Positions 44,645 through 51,500 of a stretch of 64,000 nucleotides of DNA are shown one piece after another. The notes beneath the pieces were generated by a model, which made no database searches, was not told the origin of the DNA, and saw nothing but the letters and a program-made list of their open reading frames with translations. How positions within the stretch are numbered: the first letter of the stretch is position 1; the number at the start of each line of letters is the position of its first letter. Origin of the DNA: Frisingicoccus sp902471845 (GTDB lineage Bacteria > Bacillota > Clostridia > Lachnospirales > Lachnospiraceae); NCBI RefSeq assembly GCF_047030795.1, contig NZ_JBKYIC010000003.1; one strand, written 5' to 3'. Made by a program: the position numbers and the translations under genes.

Positions 44645-44936
44645 CTCATATAAGTTCTATTCAGATACAAAAGACATTATGAAAAAATATGTAAATGCTA
44701 CTGAGGGAGCCATTATTTATGGCATAAGTAAATCAAGGATTATGGTTTTGGCTTCAGAAGCAGGGGCAGTATATAAGGTTGGAAATTCAGCATTGATTAA
44801 TACAGATATTTTTGAAATGTATTTGGAGAAATTTAAGGAGCCAACAAGACCATTGCCCAAACATATTTGGAATAAATTGTCAAGCGAAGATAAAAAAGAC
44901 CACAATAGTACCTGTTTTGATAAAAAAGACCCGTGA
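44637..44936 (+). CDS. DUF6462-like small protein, third gene
   Basis: 99 residues. One unit (KYVNATEGAIIYGISKSRIMVLASEAGAVYKVGNSALIN...FEMYLEKFKEPTRPLP) plus a charged tail. Most similar to the second domain of the gene before. SD AGAAGGTGA. Ends the short operon; no terminator is seen behind it. Confidence 0.72.
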   Translation: MSNSYKFYSDTKDIMKKYVNATEGAIIYGISKSRIMVLASEAGAVYKVGNSALINTDIFEMYLEKFKEPTRPLPKHIWNKLSSEDKKDHNSTCFDKKDP

Positions 44937-45460
44937 TTGTCACTTTCGGCATTATAGAAACTAATGTAATATATGGACATTCCAAGAAAAACTTGGGATG
45001 AACAATTTAATAATCAGTTACAGATTTGCAAAGTAGTTTGCACTGCAGAGTATCTGTAGGTAGTAAATTTACGGGGCATGTACCTGGAAGATGAAAGTCA
45101 CAGCTATCATATTAGTAGCCTGATGGATCGAAAGATGAAGGGTGAGAAGTTGGATGGAAATCTGGAAAAAGGATTCGACATGTTGCGTAAGGATAATCAA
45201 CCACAGAGGGCGAGAAGTTCGTCCTTATCCTCAAAAGGCTAAAAGAGGAGATAGTGCTTCTAATAATTCAGAAGGGCGTCGTGAAACACATTTTGTGGCT
45301 CGTCTGTAACTCCCGGAGGTGAGAACACCTCTTTGTACACGGGGCGATATAGGAGTCTAGAAGACTGGCGTGTACCTACATGCTTAGCATTAAGCATAGC
45401 CATGTAGACTATATCACTTCCAAATTCAAATTTTGTCTATATGGCAACTAATTTGAAGGA
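44937..45460 (+). other. Gene-poor structured stretch upstream of the partition genes
   Basis: ~525 bp without a convincing gene. Two short overlapping frames exist (45078-45242, 54 codons; 45154-45309, 51 codons), neither of known family. Many inverted repeats are present: GGATAA + GGGCGA with TCGTCC + TTATCC (45191-45230), GAGGTG-AGAA-CACCTC (45316-45331), AGTCT-AGA-AGACT, ATGCTTA-GCAT-TAAGCAT, CTACATG/CATGTAG and outer GATATAG/CTATATC (about 45350-45416). It could be a structured RNA, the parC centromere of the ParM/ParR pair, or a decayed gene. Confidence 0.45.
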
Positions 45461-45470
45461 GGATAAAGTG

Positions 45471-45620
45471 ATGATGGGATTTAGCATAGCATTTATAATT
45501 ATTGTTCTTATTGTATTGTATTCATTAGCAAGGACAGCAGGTGAGTCGGACAGGATATTGGAAAATATAAGAGAGCAATCACTCCTTGGAAGGGAGGAGA
45601 GCTCTGGTGGGAACAGTTGA
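45471..45620 (+). CDS. Small single-TM membrane protein
   Basis: 49 residues, MMGFSIAFIIIVLIVLYSLA followed by a charged cytosolic tail (DRILENIREQSLLGREE). AAGGAGG stands 8 nt before ATG 45471. The end overlaps the next gene by 14 nt. Too short for most gene callers. Function unknown. Confidence 0.65.
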   Translation: MMGFSIAFIIIVLIVLYSLARTAGESDRILENIREQSLLGREESSGGNS

Positions 45621-45861
45621 AAAAAGAGATAAGCATAAGAAACGCAGGTTTGTATCTCCAGAAGAAAAGCTTGAAAGAGAATTAAAAGATTGTATGCATT
45701 GTAGATTCTTCTGGGGACATAACAACAGATGTGCCAATGGAACATGTTGTAAACCATCTAAGAAAAAAGAACAGAAACTTCCGACAGAATGTGTCGGATG
45801 TCCATATTATCAAGGGAATGGTTATTGTTTTCCTTGTATGCGAAAGCTGATAGGAAAGTAG
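45607..45861 (+). CDS. Cys-rich small protein, probable zinc-binding
   Basis: 84 residues with a very basic start. Cys pattern: CMHC...RC..GTCC and CVGC...YCFPC, nine Cys in two clusters that look like two zinc knuckles. GTG 45607 lies 7 nt after GGGAGGAG; the frame is open from 45586 but without a better start. Directly before the ParM-like gene (9 nt between stop and its ATG). No family recognised. Confidence 0.65.
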   Translation: MGTVEKRDKHKKRRFVSPEEKLERELKDCMHCRFFWGHNNRCANGTCCKPSKKKEQKLPTECVGCPYYQGNGYCFPCMRKLIGK

Positions 45862-45870
45862 GTGGTTAAG

Positions 45871-46833
45871 ATGTTCAAGTGGCTGTTTAAGAAGAAAGGA
45901 TGTGCAAAACATATGAATAACAAGTTAGAAGTAATCGGCATTGATCATGGTTGGTCAATGATGAAAACAATCTCTCAGGTATTTGTCACAGGAGTTAAGG
46001 AGATTACAACAACTCCGGCACTTTTCGGCGATGTACTTGAGTATGAAGGAAAGTTCTATAAGGTTGGAACTGTGAGGCAGGAAGTAAAGGATACAAAGGT
46101 CGAAGATGACAGCTTTTATCTTCTCACTCTTGCAGCAGTTGCTAAGGAACTTAAAAGAAGAGGTCTTGCAGAGGCAAAGGTATTCCTTGCCGTAGGACTA
46201 CCACTTACAAGGTTTGGAGCAGAGAAGAATGATTTTATCAAGTACCTGACAAAGAATAAGCGTGTAAGCTTCAAATATGAGAATGAGCCGTATTATATTG
46301 AAATTGATGATGTGGCAGTATTCCCTCAGTGTTATGCAGCAGTAGTGGACAAGATTCCTACAATGGCAAAGAAAACGCTGATAGTAGATATCGGTAGCTG
46401 GACAATCGACATTATGCCGGTAATCAACAAGTCACCGGATGAATCAAAGTGTGTGACGATTCCAAAAGGTCTTATTACCTGTATGCGTTCTATCAATGAG
46501 CAGTGTGTAAGACAGCTTAACGGAGAGGTAGACGAGTCAGAGATACAGAACATCATGCGATATGGCAGGTCAGATATTGATGATGAATACTTTGCCATTA
46601 TCAAGGCAGAGATAGAGGATTTTGTTGATAAGGTATATAACTCAATCCGTGAGTTTGGGTATAACTTAAAGACTACACCGATTGTATTTGTCGGAGGCGG
46701 GGCGGTTGTGATGAAGAATTTTGGTAGTCACGATGCAAAGAACATTTCCTATAACCTTGATGTAAAGGCAAATGCAAGAGGATATGAGCAGCTTGCCACA
46801 ATGGGACTTAAAAGCACTAAGCGATTATCATAA
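45871..46833 (+). CDS. parM: ParM/StbA-type actin-like ATPase
   Basis: ~320 residues. Actin-fold plasmid-segregation ATPase: phosphate 1 region IGIDHGWSMMKT, phosphate 2 LIVDIGSWTIDIM, adenosine motif VFVGGGAVVM. Such proteins form filaments that push DNA copies apart. The N-terminus MFKWLFKKKGCAKHM is an added basic, aromatic stretch before the actin fold; a start at ATG 45913 would remove it but has a poor SD. Followed 8 nt later by a ParR-like gene. In an ICE this suggests partitioning of the excised or plasmid-like form. Confidence 0.85.
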   Translation: MFKWLFKKKGCAKHMNNKLEVIGIDHGWSMMKTISQVFVTGVKEITTTPALFGDVLEYEGKFYKVGTVRQEVKDTKVEDDSFYLLTLAAVAKELKRRGLAEAKVFLAVGLPLTRFGAEKNDFIKYLTKNKRVSFKYENEPYYIEIDDVAVFPQCYAAVVDKIPTMAKKTLIVDIGSWTIDIMPVINKSPDESKCVTIPKGLITCMRSINEQCVRQLNGEVDESEIQNIMRYGRSDIDDEYFAIIKAEIEDFVDKVYNSIREFGYNLKTTPIVFVGGGAVVMKNFGSHDAKNISYNLDVKANARGYEQLATMGLKSTKRLS

Positions 46834-46841
46834 GGAGGCAG

Positions 46842-47291
46842 ATGATGGGAAGAAGACTTGAATATGAAGTAAAAACTTCTGTCCGCCTCAACATGAGCAA
46901 TCCTCAGCATGTGAAAATCAATGATGTGATTCAGAACCTTGATCCGAAGATTTTCAAATCTAAGAACCAGTTCATTATAGATGCGATTCAGTTCTACATT
47001 GATAATTATGGAAAAGAAACCTTTGTTATCAAGAAGAAGGAAAAAGAGAGGGCTGAATATATCCGGTCAGAAGATATTGATGACATTAAGGAAGAAGTCA
47101 TTGAAGCAGCAACCAATGAGGCTAGGAAAGAGGTCATAAGGCTGTTAGGCGGAGTGATATCCGGGATGAATGTTGGTCAGCCGGTAATAATGCAGGCAGC
47201 CAATAGTGAAGCACAAGAACCGGCAGAAGATGTTATGGACGATGCAGATGTTGCAGGACTTGCAATGGGATGGATGTCGAAAGGAGACTGA
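46842..47291 (+). CDS. ParR-like DNA-binding adaptor
   Basis: 149 residues. The N-terminal ~55 residues (VKTSVRLNMSNPQHVKINDVIQNL...FIIDAIQFYID) fit a ribbon-helix-helix domain. The acidic C-terminal half would contact ParM filaments, as in type II partition pairs. Identified mainly from position and size. SD AAGGAGG, two adjacent ATG codons. Confidence 0.7.
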   Translation: MMGRRLEYEVKTSVRLNMSNPQHVKINDVIQNLDPKIFKSKNQFIIDAIQFYIDNYGKETFVIKKKEKERAEYIRSEDIDDIKEEVIEAATNEARKEVIRLLGGVISGMNVGQPVIMQAANSEAQEPAEDVMDDADVAGLAMGWMSKGD

Positions 47292-47296
47292 TTATT

Positions 47297-47470
47297 ATGA
47301 GAAGAGTTATGGGAGCCGTAGGAACAGTGATTTTAGAGATACTCAAGTGGATATTAAGGATAATTCTTGGAGCGTTGAAGCTGGTCTTAGGACTTGCCAG
47401 AATAATTCTTCTTCTATTCGCTATGGTGGCAAGGATATTTCTTTCATTCGTAAGAATGGGCACATTCTGA
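47297..47470 (+). CDS. Small hydrophobic membrane protein
   Basis: 57 residues, almost all hydrophobic with regularly spaced Lys/Arg (ILKWILRIILGALKLVLGLARIILLL), either one or two TM helices or a membrane-lying amphipathic helix. ATG 47297 has AAGGAG 10 nt upstream that overlaps the parR stop. I have a general memory of similar short proteins in Lachnospiraceae ICEs; no function known. Confidence 0.6.
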   Translation: MRRVMGAVGTVILEILKWILRIILGALKLVLGLARIILLLFAMVARIFLSFVRMGTF

Positions 47471-47484
47471 GAGGAGGTGAGCAT

Positions 47485-47568
47485 ATGCAGGTAAAGGGTT
47501 TATTCTTAAATTATAAGAAAAACAGAAGACTTATGCAGTATTTCTTTAAAATAAGAGAGCTGGTATAA
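47485..47568 (+). CDS. Possible 27-residue basic peptide
   Basis: MQVKGLFLNYKKNRRLMQYF... with a very good SD (GGAGGTGA, 5 nt before ATG 47485). Basic and aromatic. It may be a real micropeptide or a leader translated ahead of the structured region behind it. Confidence 0.4.
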   Translation: MQVKGLFLNYKKNRRLMQYFFKIRELV

Positions 47569-47594
47569 TGAAAGGAGTTTAAGATGCACAGAAT

Positions 47595-47700
47595 ACGGGA
47601 CAGTCCTATGTGTCCCGTGCATTACAGATAAATAGTTCACCGCAAGGGTGGATGGCACGGAACACAAAGCCCGTCCCTCTTGCGGAGAAGGGATGGGTGA
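47595..47700 (+). promoter_or_regulatory. Structured leader of the lipoprotein gene with two exclusive folds
   Basis: First hairpin ACGGGACA/TGTCCCGT (47595-47618). Fold 1: CCGCAAG (47640) with CTTGCGG (47679) and inside it GGATGG (47650) with CCGTCC (47671). Fold 2: CCCGTCCCT (47670-47678) with AGGGATGGG (47689-47697). Fold 2 hides part of the SD GGGTGA (47695-47700) of the next gene; fold 1 leaves it free. Both use 47671-47676, so they exclude each other. I cannot match it to a riboswitch class. Confidence 0.5.
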
Positions 47701-47705
47701 TTACT

Positions 47706-48494
47706 ATGAAGAAGATAAGTATTATCTTATTATCCGCAGTACTGGTCTTTTCAATGGCTGCCTGTAATGGTGGTAAGGAAAAGGCTGATAATCAGACAGA
47801 GAAACAGACGGAAAGCGTAAAGCCAACTGAAGAAGTAGCAATGGCAACGGAAGCTGTCACAGAGGTCACAACCGAAGCTGGAAGTGAAGAGACAGAGAAA
47901 GATATTGCCGAGGTTAAAGATTCAGAAGAGAAGACTGATAAGGAAGATAACCAGTCTGCTGATAATGAAACTGCTTCAAAGCAGAAAGAAAAGTCAGAGC
48001 AGAATGACGAGCCGGAACAGAAAGCTCCTGTAAGTGGTAATAAGGAAGCTGGTGGAAATCAGAGTAATGCAGGTAATGGTGGTCAGACTACAGACAGTCC
48101 GAAAGACAATGTGAGCAATCCACAGCCTGCATCCGTGGCATACAGTCCACAGAATGTTGTGTCACTTGCAACAGCAAAGTGTCAGGCAGGAGGGATGATT
48201 ACCACACAGCAGAATTTACAGAATCATTTGAATGATGGCAGTATCACGCAGGAAGAGTACAATGAGTATTATCCTTACGATGGTATGGAAGGCTCTTATT
48301 ATAGTGTGTTTGTAGAGACAGACCTCAACAAAGCAAGTACCATTGATGGACAGCGGTTATCATCTGAGGATGCAATCGCAGAATATATTGCAAGTATGTT
48401 ACTTTTGGAAACAGATCCGGTATTCTACATCAGTTATGATGGAGTTTACACGACAGGCGGCACAGACTATTACGAGTTTCGATGTCACAGATAA
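47706..48494 (+). CDS. Lipoprotein of unknown function
   Basis: 262 residues. Type II signal peptide with lipobox MAAC (Cys20). Then ~135 residues rich in Glu, Lys, Thr, Asn and Gln (a likely wall-spanning linker), then a ~115-residue C-terminal domain (VVSLATAKCQAGGMITTQQNL ... YYEFRCHR) with two Cys that could form a disulfide. ATG 47706 has GGGTGA. The in-frame start at 47610 would put 32 residues before the signal peptide and is rejected. Possibly a surface partner of the adhesin encoded next. Confidence 0.75.
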   Translation: MKKISIILLSAVLVFSMAACNGGKEKADNQTEKQTESVKPTEEVAMATEAVTEVTTEAGSEETEKDIAEVKDSEEKTDKEDNQSADNETASKQKEKSEQNDEPEQKAPVSGNKEAGGNQSNAGNGGQTTDSPKDNVSNPQPASVAYSPQNVVSLATAKCQAGGMITTQQNLQNHLNDGSITQEEYNEYYPYDGMEGSYYSVFVETDLNKASTIDGQRLSSEDAIAEYIASMLLLETDPVFYISYDGVYTTGGTDYYEFRCHR

Positions 48495-48519
48495 ATAAAA
48501 ACGAATAGAAGCAGAAGGA

Positions 48520-48558
48520 AGAAAGATGTAAGCCATAAACTTATGTCTTTCTTTTTTT
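48520..48558 (+). terminator. Terminator-like hairpin before the adhesin gene
   Basis: AGAAAGATGTAAG (48520-48532) pairs with CTTATGTCTTTCT (48540-48552) with two G-T pairs, then T6. Loop and upper stem are almost the same as in the hairpin at 53976-54016 behind the adhesin gene. Confidence 0.75.
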
Positions 48559-48585
48559 ATGCGTAAATTAAGGAGGAAAGAGCAC

Positions 48586-51500
48586 ATGAAACAGAAACTA
48601 AAGCGTTTTATGGCAGGATTTATGGCTATGCTCACACTGGTTGGAACACTCTTTACGAATGGAACAACAGCATTTGCAGCCAGTCCGCAGGCAAATATTG
48701 CGTTCTGGAATGCGTCAGTCAAAAATTCCGGAGAAGTAAGTGAGCTGAAGCCCGGATATAATCATGGCAAGATTCTGTATTCAATTCTTGACGGAAATTC
48801 TGCATATTGTATGAATTTCGGATTAAGAGCAGATGGCGGTCAGCTTATGAACAGCTACGATGATGCGAGCACATCAATGTCAGCACAGCAGAGAAAGCTT
48901 TTAAGTTACTGCCTTTATTATGGGTTTAACAGTACACAAAAGGCGGCACCAAGCAACAGCCAGTGCGATGAGTATATCGCAACTCAGGCAATGGTATGGG
49001 TTATTGTAGCAGATATCTTTGGAACCGGAAGCGGTGATTCAGCAGCAAGAAAGCTCTGTAACACAGCACCAAGTCCTGATTCTTCATACAGCTATTATGA
49101 GAGGCTCAGAGACAATATCAGCAGCTCCTACAATGCAACACTTCCAAGTTTTGCATCACGCAGAACCAGTGAGGCACCAACTTATGAGTTGAAGTGGAAT
49201 GAGGGAAGTCAGAGATTTGAAACAACATTATCTGACAGCAATGGTGTTTTATCGGATTTTGATTTTGGCATCAGCGGATATTCTGTTGATAAGAATGGCA
49301 ACAGTATTACAATCTCTTCAACGAGCGTGAATACCACAGCTACAACAGGAACATTCACATCCAATGCTGGCAAGGTTGAGACAACATCAAGCTGTGTATT
49401 CTGGCTTACAGGAAAGAGCGGATATCAGGAGTTTATTTCTGAAAGACCGACAGCAGATCCTGTCAAAGCATATATCAAGGTCAAGACAGAGAACATCGGA
49501 TATGGTGAGCTTACAAAGACAGATGAGTCAAGCGGAGTGAAGCTTTCCGGTGCAGTTTATGGAATCTATTCTGACAGCGGATGCACAAACAGAGTACAGA
49601 CCATGACAACAGATGGAAACGGATATGCAAAGTCAGCTGCACTTGTCGCAGGCACTTATTATGTAAAAGAGATTACCGCACCAAAGGGATATGTCCTTTC
49701 CGGTAAAGTTCATACACTTACTGTAAAAGCAGGACAGACAACGGGAATCTCTGCAACAGATAAAGAGCAGCTTGGAGCAATCACAATCTATAAAGAGGGT
49801 GAGGTGCTTAGCTCATGGAATGGAAGCAATTTCACTTATGAGAAAAAGAAGCTTTCGGGAGCAACATTTAAGGTGACAGCAGGAGCAGATATCTACAAGG
49901 CTGATGGTACAAAGGTGTATAGTGCTGGCGATGTTGTGGCAGAAAGCCTTACAACAGGAACTGACGGACAGGTGGTATTATCTGACCTTCATCTTGGAAC
50001 TTATGTGGTAACTGAGATTAAGAGCATTGACGGGTATACAATCAATACCACACCTCAGACAGTAGCAGTTGAGTATAAGGACCAGACTGTGACAGTACAG
50101 TATGAATCAACTACGATTGAGAATACAAGACAGAAAGCGGATGTATCTGTCGTAAAGAAGGACTCTGACACAGAGAATCCTCTTGATGGCGGCAAGTACA
50201 CACTTTATGCCGGAAATGACATCAAAAACTATGCCGGACAGGTTATTGTCACAAAGGGTACAGCTCTTGAGACAGTAACTACAGGTGCGGACGGAAAGGC
50301 AAGCTACAGCGTGGATCTGCCAATCTCTAACGGATATTATATCCAAGAGACACAGGCACCATATGCGTATATCAGAAACAGTAAAGATGTTTACAGCTTC
50401 AATTTCAATGTATTACCTGAAACACAGGCAAAGGCATCATTCAGTCACACATTTGTGAATGACAGAACTACAGCAAAGATTCATATCTACAAGGTAGACA
50501 AGGAATCAGGCAAGGCAGTAGCCCAGGGAGATGCAAGCCTTGAAGGTGCAGTTTATGGTCTTTATGCGAGAAACGATATCGTGCATCCGGACGGAGCAAC
50601 AGGAGTCGTATTCAAAGCAGGAGACCTTGTAGCAACACTTACAACAGATAAGAATGGCGAAGCAGAGGTCAATAACCTTTACCTTGGAAACTATTATGTG
50701 AAAGAAATCACTCCATCAGAGGGGTATCTCTTAGACGAAGAGGAGCACGATGTAGTATGCGACTATGAGGGAGACCTTGTAGCAGAGGTATCAAGAAGCA
50801 CAACCTCAGCAGAGCAGGTCATCAAGCAGCCATTCCAGCTTATCAAGGTATCTGACAATGGCGATGATACTGAAGCAGGCTTGTTGGCAGGTGCAGAGTT
50901 CACAGCATACTTAAAATCTTCTTTATCCGTAAAGGCAGATGGAAGTTATGACTTTGATAAGGCTACTCCTGTGGTAATCGGGGAAAACGGAGCAACAACA
51001 ATCACATCCGATGAAAAGGGACATGCAGTATCCATTGCAATTCCTTATGGAACTTATGTGGTAGTTGAATCAAAGACTCCGCATAACATGAAGACAATCA
51101 AGCCATTTGAGGTAAAGATAAAGGAGAATCATCCAACAGAGCCTCAGACATGGAGAGTTTTCTTGGACAGAGAGTTTACAGCAAAGCTTCGTGTAATCAA
51201 GAAGGATTCTGATACAAAGCAGACAGTACTTGTACCAAACGCAGAGTTTAAAATCTTCAATATTGATAAGAACGAATATGTGAAGCAGTACACAACTTAT
51301 CCGTCAAAGGTAGAGCATACTTCATTCTTTACTGACGATGATGGAGATTTAATCTTACCTGAAGCACTTAAAATCGGTAACTACCGTATTGAGGAAGTAT
51401 CTGCACCATACGGATATGTTGTAAATGATAAGTATGTCAGCATCTCTGTTGATACTGATACAGCATTTGAAACAGATGGTGATACAAATGATGCAATCAT

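Noticed and set aside
44937..45470. Group II intron or a relic of one
   Set aside because: No domain V-like 34-nt hairpin and no reverse-transcriptase reading frame were found.
47640..47700. Cyclic-di-GMP (GEMM-I) riboswitch
   Set aside because: A stretch ACACAAAGCCC recalls the conserved core, but the rest of the consensus (GGCAAA, the tetraloop receptor and the second helix) is missing.
47610..47705. Start of the lipoprotein at 47610
   Set aside because: It would place 32 unconserved residues before the signal peptide and lies in the structured leader.
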